This document shows, piece after piece, positions 12,601 through 23,608 of a DNA stretch of 64,000 nt. Each line of letters begins with the position of its first letter. Position 1 is the stretch's first letter. The translations under genes were made by a program, and so were the position numbers. Below the pieces are notes generated by a model. It saw nothing but the letters and a program-made list of their open reading frames with translations, was not told the origin of the DNA and searched no databases. The stretch comes from Trichobilharzia szidati (lineage: Eukaryota > Platyhelminthes > Trematoda > Strigeidida > Schistosomatidae): assembly GCA_944472155.2 (NCBI GenBank), contig OX235271.1:88053256-88117255 (forward strand). The letters are read 5' to 3'.

Positions 12601-15600
12601 AGCTGTCTTCGATCATAGGTGTCTGCGTTCTATCTCCCGTGTGAAGTGGTATGATAAGGTGGGCAATATTGAGGTTAGGCGTCGAGTGATAGGTAAGGAG
12701 GAAGGGGAAATCAATCGACGAGACTGTGAAATTACTTCGACTGAGATGGTTAGGACATGTGCTACGTATGCCTAGTCATCGCCTCCCTCGACGGGCAATG
12801 TTAGCTGATATAGGGCCAGGCTGGAAAAGAGCTAGCGGCGGTCAAACGAAAACATGGCACCAGTCAATGAAATCTACAACAGTTAGTCTAAGCCACGTAG
12901 GAAGATGTAGACTTCCTGGTTGGGGTCCTCGGGATGGTAAAAACCAATGGTTGGAAACAATTGGTGATATGGCTCAAAATCGTTCTCAGTGGCGCAGATG
13001 CATCCACTCCTTGTGACTTATGATTTCCAATTAAACTGTTTTGTTCTCCGTTATTACTATTCCTTTGTCTCACACCTCTGTTTACTGTCCGTATTATGCA
13101 TTTCTTCTACTTTCTTCTCTTCCTTTGCGTGCTACATGGATTATGGCGACCTGAACTGCCGCACATATGTGCAAAGTTCTATGTCGAAAACCGACCGACC
13201 GACCATGTTAAATAGTAGTGTTTGCTAGTCATATTAGAGCAATCTATGCACTGGATGGTTGTCCTGCTCGTCTGGGACCAAGCTCATCATGATTTTCCCC
13301 AGTTAACTTCAGATTAGTGAACTGTATCTCTTTGGTCAAAGGGATGATTGCTTTCTTGATTGCTATTTATAGTACCAAATAGATCTTACCTTGACCGGAA
13401 TACTTGAAACTATGGTGAATTTTCACTTTAAACCGTGTAATTCTTAATTGAAAGATTTAAATCTATAGGGATTTTGTTTTTGCGATGGTGTTTTCTCTTA
13501 TGTACCAAACTTCAGCCGAATCGAGACCAGTGCTGCGATGAAATTGTTCTTATGCAAATTTCTTACCCGTTAGTCTGACTCAATCGCAGAGTACAGATAT
13601 AATTTTAACTTTTCACAAAATATAATGACAAAAGAGTAATTTTAGAGACTGCGCAACCGTATTCATTAATGTTGACCGTTATTTTGACAGACAGAATTAT
13701 TTAAATCAACCGTTATGAAACCATTCATAGTAACTTTCAATCATTATGAATGACTTTTCGAAGGGCTTTAAGGTGTAATAAGTTGTGTATGACTAGTGAT
13801 AGTACTAGTGAACCATCATTCACCTGGCTAACTTGTTTCAACATAGAACATTACACAGATGTGCAGCAGTTCGAGTTGCCACACCCTCTCCTTTGAAGAG
13901 AGATTCAAAAGAGAGATAAACAGAAGTGAGGGAAAAAGAATAGTAATACGGAAGAACAACAGAGTTTTACTGGATATAATAAATCACAGAGAGCGAACTC
14001 ATCTTCGCCATCGAGAAAGTTCTTGAGCCATATCGCCAATTGTCTCTAGCCATTGGTTCTTAGAATCCCGAGGACCCTAACCAGGAAGTCTACACCTCCC
14101 TATGCGGTTTAAACATCATTCACCAGTTTAAAACAGTTATAAATGTCTGTAGCCCACCAAATGAATCTCTGTATGGATATCTATTCTGAAGTTGGGCGTC
14201 GTGTTAGGTAAGGAGAATAAGTTAATCGATGAAGTTGTGAAACTACATCCAGAACCAACGCCTTCTTCTATGAGCAATGTTAGCCTACGGTAGAATAGGT
14301 TGGAAAAAAGTAACGGGTGGTCAAAACAAAACCTGGAATCAGTCTACGAAGTCTTTAACAGTAAATTTGATCCATTCACGTAGCGAGGTGGAGACTGATT
14401 GGTTGGGCTCGTCAAAATGCCAAGAACCAATGACTGGAGATTATTAGTGATATGGCTCAAGATCGTTGTGAATGGCACAGATGCATTCACTCTTTGTGAT
14501 CTTCTATATCCGTTGAACCCTCAGGTTTTTCCATGTTACTATTCTTTCTCCCTCATATTTCTGCTTATTACTGTTCGTTTGAATATGTTTTTTCTTTCTT
14601 AGCTCTACCTTTGTGTGCTATATGGAGTGTGGCCACTTGAAATGATGCACATCTTTGGGAATTACAATGTCAAAACTCAGTGTGAGCAAAGTTGGTTAAT
14701 ACCTGAGATTTCAGTGACATACTGTGTATCCCTTCGGTGCAATCTCAAAGGAAGCTGTTATCAACAAAGCCAGCTGATATCTAAACCTTTAATGATCACA
14801 ACTCTATCTCTTAGAGAACTAGAGGTAGCAATTTTTTAACTCACAGTTAGTTATTCCTAAAGTTAGAGCTGAAAATATTCTCTGGAAGGAAAATAAAGGT
14901 ATCACAATTGAGCCATTTATCTAGAAAAATATCTGTGGTTTCGATTTCGAACATATGCGTCGGTGGCATAGCAGTTAGGACTCTCGCCAACCATGCACAT
15001 GGTCTGGGGTTCGATCCCCTACCGGCGCACACTTGATATCAATGGTCGGCCTGCGGAATTTGGGCTACCGATATCACCTGCTGAAAATTCCATACTTGTA
15101 CCGAAAATACTGTGTGGTTTCAAGCTATAATCAAATATATATATATATATATTTGAGAGCATATATTATGCAACACAAATCTTATTGGCATCAATTAACA
15201 GAAGTCTTCATATTCAACAACTGATTTACCTTCTTAAATGTACAACTTACACTCTGTTGTGTCCTCTTATTGGTTTACACTGCGTCTCAAAGTCCAATGA
15301 AATGCTTCGGATGATTTCTCTGTCCATCAGTTCAACTAGTACATTTTACGTATGCTAATCCACAGATCCTGTAGTATCAGTATCTAGTCTAACTGTCGTC
15401 AGTGTTGCACGAACCATTAAACCAGAGCTGTTACTCAACCGGGTCCCTAATAACAGTGATTTACGTCCCGATAAGGTAGATGATTGAATCAGATTAGGAA
15501 GGAATTAACAAATGTTATTCTTCTGTCATCTCTTTGTATTCACCCACGGATCGCGGTTTGGATTCAATTAAATGACCGTAATCAGGTGCGGTCGTCGGAT

Positions 15601-16600
15601 AACTTAGTGTTATCTGTTGATCTGAATATTCAAGTCGAGCGTCTGGATTCTTCAAAGGAGAGTAGTTCCAATGGAAACTGTAGACAACATTATTGTAGGT
15701 CGTCAAGTAATGAGAGTCGTCCTTTGCATTTATTCGTAAATCATAATCTACTTCTGGCTAACATTAACTTCCTACTTTTGCTACTCAAAAAGATCGAACT
15801 GCAACCAGCTGTTAATTTTTTTCGGATGCAGACAGAAGCCTTTGCTTCTGAATACACTCTAGTGTTTACTTGCTTTATAATAATGATCATAAGAATCTTA
15901 TTTCCAAGCAGCTGAATACAGATAAATTAGTTGTAGCCAGATTTCATTTCATGTAGAATGTTGTCCTGTCCATCCCTGTCTCTTTTTTGTCAAACTTATT
16001 TCTTCTCAACCTGAAACTCAACTGATAGATTTCATTAATTATATCAAAGTGAGCAACTGAATATGTTAACGACTGATCTCATTACTTTTGGCGTGGTTTT
16101 CCACTGATAATAACTGATTACTTGCACAATTGAAGACTGCGATAAATCCTACTTACCTTATCCAGGTTAACTTCTTTTTAAGATTCAATGCAATTTAACA
16201 GCGAAACATAGGCTTCTGCACTAGATGCTTAGTGAAAAATACTAGTAGATAGGCGGAGTGTCCAGAAAGAAAGGTAATATATGAATGAGTGATACCATCT
16301 CTTTATTTTATATAGTAGAAATACTGTCAGTATGCAAAATGTTTGGTAATTATCAACTTGCCTGTTTTGTTTACCAATATATCCCCTCGTGATAATGAAC
16401 AATGACAAATTGAGCAGGATAATGTGAGATACCATTTGCATTCCGTTGGTTCTTGTTAACTGCATAGTCTAAAACAATTTTAATATCAATGCACAAAAGA
16501 TTTACATAGACTAGTCATTTGGCATGGAGATAAAGGCTATTGATATTGAGTAATTTCACAGTATAATGGAAAAGATAAGATGTATTAGTAAGCTTGCTCG

Positions 16601-16633
<33 letters not shown>

Positions 16634-19600
16634 TGATTCTTCAAAATCATTGGAGATAATTAAATTTCAAGGTGGTTCCAGTTTACTAAGTGCTACTTAA
16701 GCGGTAAGCATCGTTTCAACTACAGGCGAAACTGACGAGGATATCAAGGCAAGGATCGGGAAAGCAAAACAAGGTTTCATTACTCTCAAGTCTGTGTGGA
16801 GGTCAACAGCACTCAGCATCAAAAATAAGATCTGGATTTTCAACTCCAATGCGAAGTCAGTCAGTGCTACTGTACGGATCAGAGAATTGGAGCGTCCTAA
16901 AGACCACCTCAAACAAACTACAGACCTTCATTAACAGTTGTCTTCGCTCAATAATCCTCTCAAGATCAGATGGCCAGCCAGAAACGATCAGCAACAGAGA
17001 TCTCTGGGAGCGAACCAACCAGGAACCGATTATGCAACAAATAGGCAGGAAGAAATGGAGGTGGATTGGCCATACTCTTAGGAAACCATCAAGTGACATC
17101 ACTAGACAAGCCATTGCTCGAGTGGAACCCGAAAGGGAAGCGGCGAGTTGGTCGTCATTGCGAGGGTGACTTGGATGAGGTCATGCGAAGAGGAGATGAA
17201 GGCATGTGGGCAGACTTGGAGCAAGGTGAAAAGGTTGGCAGAGAACCGAACGCAATGGAGACGCGCGGTTGAAGCCCTATGTTCTTCTAGGAATTAAAGG
17301 AAATAATAATTAAACGGTTAAAACGCAAGTTCGACATTTAAAAAGAAGCTGTTGTTGATCTTGACCTTCCATTCTGGAAAATATTTTATTTCATGAAAAG
17401 ATTGTATTTAGCATAGAGGAAAAATAATTATATACCATTAATTTTGCCTTTATCCATATTCTTGACCTCTACCCATGTATATTATTCAACACTTCTATAT
17501 CTTGCCAATTGTATACCTCTAATCAATTCCAGACTTCCGTCTCTAACTCTAGAATATTCTCGCAATTATTTCTGTATATACAAACAACCTTACTAACACA
17601 TTTTACCTCAAAATCGATCACGAACTGGCTTCAGTTAGAGAACCATTGAAAACCAGGGAGTATTAGGTAGTTGTTTCCTCCTTGTCTGAGACTTTCCACC
17701 AGTACGCACCCAGGACCTTCAGGTTACAAACAGAGCTTGTTGATCATTCAGCTACTAGGACGGAATCCAGTGATTAACCCTTGAATTCTAACTTATGCCA
17801 ATTCGTGGTATATAACGTGATCGCCAGCCAATGTCATCCGTGAGTAATTTGTCCTCATATCCACCCTAGTGGGCCCCATTAGTTACAACTTCTCACCATA
17901 ACTTCAGACAACTTCATTCTCCAGTCAGTCACTAGTGAGCATCAGATTGATCTTCAAGTGTTGGTTTGTAGGGATTTGAACTGCTTTAAGTTTGATTACG
18001 AACACTTCTTCTTCCATTTCCCATTCTACTATTCATTTGCTCCATATTAATGGCCTCCATGTTCATGTTAAATAATTAAAATCTGTGGTTTCTTTTTATA
18101 TACTTCCACCAAAATTGTTGTTGTATGTATTCACAAGAACCAACAAAATTATCCCATTCATTTTGTTGCTCTCCCTCTGTTCACTTATAATTATAGTGTA
18201 TGTGTTGTTGTTCAGAATAAAAGAAACCAGAGACTGGTTATTATTATGTTGGCGTTAATTATTGGCTAAAACATTGTTTGTTTTTTCTCTCTTTGTTACT
18301 TATTTCAAAGTCTAATTTCATACAACTTGACTATTTCTCAAATAAATTTATGTGTGGTACAGGAGAGATAGAGAGAGTGAATGAGAATTTTTGGATGTAT
18401 TCAAAACTAAAACTAAGCCCCTCTTACGTCCCGAGTGGAACACAGGGCTTCAAGCTTGAGCTTTGCAGTTTCAGTAGTTGTGGTGTTTATTTTTACGTGT
18501 TAGCGTTGTTAGCCGCACATTCAACCTTCCCTCTTTACGGGGCTTACTGCCTGCTAAGCGAGGTTTAGGAGTACGTTGACCGGGGATCGAAGCTCAGACC
18601 ACGTGCTTGGCTGGCAAGTATTGTGCCACTGAAGCACTGACACACTGAAATTAGGTCATCTTATGAAATGCTGAACAATTTTTGCGGCTTCGCTGTATAC
18701 ATTAGCTTTAGTGATGAGGTGAGTTTGTACCTGTGACTTAGTCACTGACGATATTGTGTTAACTAACGGCTTGTTAATCTAAGCGTCAGTCTATTTTGAT
18801 AAATCTTAAGTCACTTTCACTCTGATCTGTGCAACTTTTCCGATCTCATATAATGAATGAGCATCGGGTTGCATCAGTAGGAGGAAGGCAAGATAATAGC
18901 GATGAAGATGAAGACAAAGATGAGTGAGGATTAGAGAGGTTTCGCGTGCATTTCGGATTGTGAGGGCGATTGTTACTTCCTGGCTGCCCACACCGTGAAA
19001 GTTGATTGCGTAACCGCAGAGCCCAGGGGACAACTGCTTGAGGCCGGTCACACGCGGCCTGTTTTTGTTTGTTCTTTTTATTTGGTGTGTCTCAGTAGCG
19101 TATTTATCACTTCTGCCCTGTGACATGGCAGCAGGAAGCGCGGTCGTTGTCAATCCGGGCCCCGACCGATCCAGGCTGATATTTTGTGATTTTTTTGAGT
19201 CATAGCGTTGGATTGGGTAATTATTTTTGTCTAACCGCTATCCAAACAAGCTTTCTGGCATGGTAGGACCTCAAGCGACATAAGTCTCAGCCAGTATAGC
19301 TTGTTGAGTCATTGCGGTGTTCAAGCCCGACCACCACGTCAAGGTAGCAGCTTTCGGTCGGGGAATGAGCATAAATAATTCTTGAATCCATTGATAAGTA
19401 TGTTTGCTATAAAATTGTATTGTTCTCAGTTTTTTAATAGAAATATACTATATTACTTCGATAAGGATGCCATATAATCCTTCATTTGTTTTGTACATCG
19501 TTAGGCGGTATGATATATATATGGAAATAATGTAAAATTCTCTACTGCTGCATTCATCGCATTTTTATTTCAGGCTACCGCTGGTCCATGCAATGTTCCA

Positions 19601-22600
19601 AAACCAGGAATCTTTGATATAAATGGTCGTAAGAAGTGGTAAGTGGTGGTTTCTTTTTCAATCTTTATAAACTCATTTTAATACAGAATAGATAGTCATC
19701 ACAGAATCAATAGGAACCTGAATGAATACACCTATTTTTGGTATGTTGGCAATAACTATGGCACTCCGTAAAATGTTGTGATTTAGCAGAAGGTGGATAA
19801 AGCCTATCCTTTCTTTTGAAATGCTTTCATGTGTGGTCTGTGTGAAAGTCGTATTTACTGTTTTCACATAATGTGCCTTTTGTTTTCTTTTCCAATTTTT
19901 GACCCTTATCTCTTCTGGCTCTACTCTAATGTATATAAATATATATTAGAGTAGAGCCAGAGATGAGGATCTAATTAAAAAGTAAATATTTCTTGCTCAA
20001 TCCTATTGTTTTCTAAATATCTAAATGGGGGATTTGTTTTTTCGATATTTTCGTCAAAAAAAAACAATAGTGGAGGGTGAAATTTCGGCTTTTATATATC
20101 ACTTAATCGACGGACACAAACAGTTAACCCCTTGGAATAAAAAAACAACTAATTCCAGACAAATAATTCACATAGAATTCAACATGAAAAAACTTTTATC
20201 AATACCCATGGGAAGGTCGTGTCTAACACTCCTCTGTCCTATGGATTAGAGAGTAATGTTCCAGTACTCTCAATCGCTTCTGTCTGAAGGTGTATGTAGC
20301 ATTCTTTACAAGCTGATGATTTAGATGGTGTTAAAACTAATTCAGAATTAAATTTTATATGCTTACAGAAAGTTCTGATTAATTTTAGCTAAAATGTTGT
20401 GTAACGACTGTAATAAGTCAAAACAGTCGCCTGTTAGTACACAGAAATGTTGTTAATTTTGAAGTGATAGAAATTATTAGGTAATTTATCAGGAGAATCA
20501 TACTTGTAGTGCACACTAACTTCTCACAAATATCAGTTTGCAGATCTAAGGCTGTTTTGAGATGATTTCATCAGTGATAATAGTTGTAATAGGAACCACA
20601 TTTTTGTATACAGTGGTCTAGTAGTATTCACTGTGAACCTTTGAAATGAGATTTATCTTTCACATTGATTTACAATTTTTTTAATAAGTTTTACTGTTAT
20701 AACTGCTATATTCACTGAACATGAAACGACTGAACACTATATAAACTGTAAATAAATGGGATAAAAACGAAAATTCTAAAGAATTAATATGTTGAAGATT
20801 TGGAATAATAATGATAACTCATTTGTGGCTGACTGACTGACTGGTTTCAACATAGAACTTTACACCGATGTGCAGCAGTTTGAGTCGCCACAATTCACTC
20901 AGCACACAAGGCCAGAGAAGAAAGTAAAAAGAAACGCAAAATAGGGTTTGTAAACAGAGATATGAGGCAAAAAGAATAGTAATATCGAAGAACAATATAG
21001 TTTCACTGGGTATTATAAGTCACAAGGAGTGGATGCATCTGCGCCAGCCATTGAGAACGATTTTGAGCCATATCACCAATTGTCTCCAGCCTTCATTGGT
21101 GTTTACCGTCCCGAAGACCCCAACCAGGAAGTCTACACCTCCCTACATGGCTAGCTTAAACTAACTGTTGTGGATTTCATTGACTGGTGCCATGTTTTGG
21201 TTTGACCGCCACTAGCTCTTTTCCAGCCTGACCCTATGTCAGCCAGCTAACATTGCCCGTCGAGGAAGGCGATGGCTAGGCTAGCTGCGTAACACATGTC
21301 CCAACCAACTCAGTCGATGTAACTTCACAGCCTCGTCCATTGATTTCCCCCCTTACCTAGCACTTGACGTCTAACCTCAATATTGCTCACCGTATTATAC
21401 CACTTCACACGGGAGATAGAAAACAGGTACCTATGATCAAAGACAGCTAGTCTTTTCATGTCTTCCACTCTCAATGGCCAGGTCTCAAGCCATAAGGGAC
21501 GACGGAGTGGACTGCTTAACAGTACACACACCCTTTGGTCGATAGCCGGATATCACGTCTACGCCAGAGATGGCGTAAACTGGCATATGCGAAACTAGCC
21601 TTCTGTATCCGTGCTGAGATTTCGTCAGCGATCAACCCGTTGGGGCTGATGCAACTTCCCAAATAAGTGAAGCGGTCAACGTGCTCTACCATTTCACTCC
21701 CTATTTCTAAGCTAGGAGTCAATGTAGTCCAGTCCAGTTTTGTAGCATCATTTTACATTTGACAGGGGCGAATCGCATGCCAAACATTCGCAGATTGCAA
21801 CTCAAGGTTTTCAAGAGACTCTGCATTTTGCCAGCGTCTTCACCCAGGTGGAATGACTATATCATCTGCATATTCTAAGTCAATGAGATTATTCCCTGGT
21901 AACAAGTCAATCCCTGAGTCTCTGAAGTGAGTTAGGGCTAACTCTTATAAGTTTTGGGTTCCATTAACTAAAGTTCTTAGCTATTGACTTGTATGTGGAG
22001 CTTCTATGCACATTTGAAGTTAACATTTACTAACTGTCCGTCTATTAGACTGCCTAAAATTGCCTTGAATCGACCGGTTAATATATGATAAGGGAATGAT
22101 TATCAGTGAATTGGAAATATATATATATATATATATTCGTCGAGGGGAAATTTGAAGTTGGAATGATCTGTGGTATAAAACTTAAAACCGTCACTCTCTT
22201 ATCATTTAGTGAGTGATTCCATTAATGATCTCTTTAACTGATGTTGGTTTTTGCCGAAATCTAACAACTGAAATTAAAATTAAATCCAGATCCCCACAAA
22301 TTCCATAATGTAAATATCTTAATCATTTTATATTCCAGGTGCACATATCTACCGATAACTTTATCCGTTTCTTGTTAACGTGTGACACATTCAGCCTACA
22401 TGTATGACGATATGAAAAGTAGTTTTTTCTTCTTTTCAAAGGTTATTTCATCATTTAAGCGTCTCAATTGTTTAGAGTAAAACTGAATCACGCCACCCCG
22501 TCTCTCTTTGAAGTAATTTCATCAAACTCTCTTACCTGTCAACATTAACTTTGTTTAATGATATTCGATAGTTGGAGGCAATCGGAAAGGAAGCTTTGCT

Positions 22601-23361
22601 CGACCTAGGTTTCGTGCTAGTTGGCACTCACCAGTCAATCAGCAAGGCCTATCTGCAACCTTGAAGGAACTCATGTCCTACCCCTCTGAGATTCCAACAC
22701 GCGTCACCCAGTGAGAACTGCAGTCAGAGACGTTACCACAGAGCAATTCGGACTCGCGATTGACCTCCTGGAGGATTGTAGTGGGTACTTTGATTGGACA
22801 CTAGTAACTAGTGTGACGTGTCTAGTCCTTTCTTTGGTGCAGACTGAATTCTACCAGTCAGGTTTGCCATGTGGCCACCATTGTGGATGGCTCGCCATCA
22901 CGGTGCCGATTGTTTCAAACTATCTAATATCATCAAATCAATGTGCACCGTGATGGCGAGCGCTACCTAGAATGGTGGCCACATTGCAAACCTGACTGAA
23001 AGAATTCAGTCTGCACCGAAGAAAGGACTAGACACGTCACACTAGTTACTGGTGTCCAATCAAAGTTAACTTTGTTTAGTGATTGTTATTATTATTTAAC
23101 ATGTCAGCTATGGAGATATTGAGGCTAGCTATGAATGAATGATAAGATTAGAGTATATTACAAAATTGTGTATTGTTAACTAACACCAACCAAAATACTT
23201 CTAACTTTTTTTAATCTTTAATTTTCCATCATTATTTCACATAAAGATGCATCAATTACTTCAGGTCAGCTTGGCATGATCTAGGAAATATGTCTACTGA
23301 AGAAGCACAAAAACAATATGTGGAAAAATTACACGAAGTTGATCCTACTTGGAAACCATCA
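9662..23361 (+). CDS. ACBD6: Acyl-CoA-binding domain protein, ACBD6-like (three exons, 3' half not found)
   Basis: Binds medium/long-chain acyl-CoA esters in cytosol and nucleus. Exons are 9662..9784, 19574..19638 and 23265..23361, all with GT-AG borders and consistent phases (0; TG+G; 0). They encode about 95 residues of one ACBP domain: [23 protein letters not shown], then [20 protein letters not shown], then [16 protein letters not shown] and [14 protein letters not shown]. The conserved ligand-contact positions (Tyr and Lys of YARYKQ, Lys of GRKKW, Tyr of KQYVEK) are present. The YARYKQ and DPxWxP signatures match ACBD6 better than ACBD3, 4 or 5. An initiating exon is needed between 9330 and 9661; the ATG at 9652 is out of frame. 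The ankyrin repeats expected after DPTWKPS were not found. The introns (9.8 and 3.6 kb) are filled with retroelements. Confidence 0.9.
9785..10805. other. Intronic sequence without recognised content
   Basis: First kilobase of the large ACBD6 intron. I see no exon and no repeat shared with the rest of the window. Confidence 0.4.
10806..10940 (+). mobile_element. SINE type H (hammerhead-like core), partial copy
   Basis: A tRNA-like head with A-box-like tagcttaatggtatacgagc and B-box-like ggttggaatcc is followed by ctgatgaagagtcccaaact and aggacgaaac. These resemble the CUGAUGA, stem II and GAAA of a hammerhead ribozyme (core 10884-10912). The copy ends tactcccagg and T-rich sequence. The type L SINE starts immediately after, so the two form a dimer. 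Confidence 0.75.
10941..11171 (+). mobile_element. SINE type L (tRNA-like head, RTE-B tail), full copy
   Basis: The head has a perfect 7-bp acceptor-like pairing (gcgtcgg/ccgacgc), an A-box-like tatagtggttagga and a B-box ggttcgatccc. No proper 5-bp anticodon stem with a 7-nt loop can be drawn, so this is not a functional tRNA. The body includes ctcgctaagccagaaataat and ends cttgaagccctatgttcc plus poly(A), the same end as the RTE-B LINE copies. Confidence 0.8.
11172..11699. other. Intronic sequence without recognised content
   Basis: No exon or repeat recognised between the SINE dimer and the RTE-A copy. Confidence 0.4.
11700..13215 (+). mobile_element. RTE-A LINE, 5'-truncated copy with most of the reverse transcriptase
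   Basis: The element starts inside the RT domain (tctaaaatcctaggctcaat encodes SKILGSI). The frame 11744..12775 reads [28 protein letters not shown] (motif A), [19 protein letters not shown] (motif B), [13 protein letters not shown] (catalytic YADD) and [11 protein letters not shown] frameshift near 12705 moves the C-terminus to 12726..13016: [20 protein letters not shown], ending [11 protein letters not shown]. Another frameshift lies near 11790 (QAGFRPGR region). The 3' UTR ends in a short gaccgaccgacc repeat. It is non-functional through truncation and frameshifts. Confidence 0.93.
13216..13834. other. Intronic sequence without recognised content
   Basis: AT-rich; nothing recognised. Confidence 0.4.
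13835..14108 (-). mobile_element. RTE-A LINE, 3' end fragment, reverse
   Basis: The reverse complement carries the RTE-A 3' end: C-terminal [14 protein letters not shown] coding sequence, then the T-rich UTR and tgcacatctgtgtaatgt. Its truncated 5' side faces a second, plus-strand 3' end beginning near 14185. Confidence 0.8.
14185..14695 (+). mobile_element. RTE-A LINE, 3' end fragment, forward
   Basis: Starts in the EVRRRVLG-encoding region (gaagttgggcgtcgtgttag). It continues through the broken C-terminus to the 3' UTR with gtgtgctatatggagtgtgg and atgcacatctttgggaa. Confidence 0.82.
14957..15150 (+). mobile_element. SINE type T (tRNA-like head, ttgggctaccgatatc tail)
   Basis: Head gcgtcggtggcatagcagtt with B-box ggttcgatccc, then acttgatatcaatggtcggc, aatttgggctaccgatatca and caagctataatcaaa, ending in a TA repeat. 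Related copies lie at 25142, 45927 and 49041. Confidence 0.8.
15151..16602. other. Intronic sequence with one unrecognised open frame (15484..15915)
   Basis: The plus-strand frame 15484..15915 could encode 143 residues, with a Ser/Asn-rich middle ([11 protein letters not shown]) and hydrophobic stretches ([25 protein letters not shown]). I recognise no family in it and see no splice signals tying it to ACBD6. It may be chance or an old repeat. Confidence 0.3.
16603..16629. repeat. (TA)n microsatellite
   Basis: Uninterrupted TA dinucleotide run of about 27 bp. Confidence 0.9.
16700..17315 (+). mobile_element. RTE-B LINE, 3' end
   Basis: Broken frames encode [15 protein letters not shown], then [44 protein letters not shown] and EALCSS, the C-terminal end of an RTE-type reverse transcriptase. 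The tail is ttgaagccctatgttcttct, ending ggaaataataatt. Several frameshifts are present. Confidence 0.88.
17316..17624. other. Intronic sequence without recognised content
   Basis: AT-rich; nothing recognised. Confidence 0.4.
17625..17955 (-). mobile_element. SINE type H, long copy, reverse
   Basis: Starts (in plus orientation) at gttagagaaccattgaaaac and shows the diverged core gtttcctccttgtctgagac, a B-box region and the long 5' part ending gtcactagtgagcatcag. Similar long copies lie at 51015 and 54075. Confidence 0.75.
18432..18640 (-). mobile_element. SINE type L, reverse
   Basis: Reverse complement of the 10941 element: RTE-B-like tail (gtggaacacagggcttcaag), body and tRNA-like head (gcttggctggcaagtattgt). 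Confidence 0.75.
18795..19365 (-). mobile_element. RTE LINE, 5' end fragment only
   Basis: The reverse complement matches the 5' part of the long RTE element at 29150-29650: ccgaccgaaagctgctacct, gacgtggtggtcgggcttga, then the coding stretch with [14 protein letters not shown]. It stops before the endonuclease domain. A copy with an intact 5' end but no 3' end is unusual for target-primed LINE insertion. Confidence 0.88.
19914..19961. repeat. Short perfect inverted repeat (17-bp arms)
   Basis: Arms tctggctctactctaat (19914-19930) and attagagtagagccaga (19945-19961), with a 14-bp AT-rich loop. It lies in the second ACBD6 intron. Confidence 0.85.
19962..20825. other. Intronic sequence without recognised content
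   Basis: AT-rich; short chance frames only. Confidence 0.4.
20826..21950 (-). mobile_element. RTE-A LINE, 3' third, reverse
   Basis: The reverse complement encodes [68 protein letters not shown] and [14 protein letters not shown] in two frames, followed by the RTE-A 3' UTR. The 3' end is marked by the gactgactgactg repeat near 20830. It includes the LEYADD-like region with damage (21860-21890). Confidence 0.9.
22117..22136. repeat. (AT)n microsatellite
   Basis: AT dinucleotide run of about 20 bp. Confidence 0.85.
22563..23065. mobile_element. Foldback insertion with 120-bp inverted repeats and an 18-bp target duplication
   Basis: Two near-identical inverted arms, 22788-22906 and 22945-23065, surround a 38-bp loop. 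The left arm begins ctttgattggacactagtaa and the right arm ends ggtgtccaatcaaag. About 225 bp of unrelated sequence (gttggaggcaatcggaaagg...) precedes the left arm. The whole 503-bp block is bracketed by direct repeats ttaactttgtttaatgat (22545-22562) and ttaactttgtttagtgat (23066-23083), with one mismatch. An 18-bp duplication fits LINE-assisted insertion better than a cut-and-paste MITE. No coding capacity and no second copy in the window. Confidence 0.8.
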
Positions 23362-23608
23362 GTAAGTTTTTGTGATCTAGAAAGTATCTTTTATCCTTTC
23401 TTGTTAATAAATAATAATAAAATCACTTTATTCCAAGCAATAGCTTTTCATACAGAATGGGAATTTTCAGTATTGTGTACATATTGTAACAATGCATCTC
23501 CTGTCAGAAACAAATAAGTAAAATATCAAGTGCAAACGCAGAAGTTAACAGAACAATGATAAATGTAGTAATCATGCTGTTGGTAATAAGTTACTGTTTC
23601 ATATTAGT

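Noticed and set aside
11744..13016. A host reverse-transcriptase-derived gene
   Set aside because: It is frameshifted, 5'-truncated and matches several other dispersed copies in the window, so it is an ordinary dead LINE.
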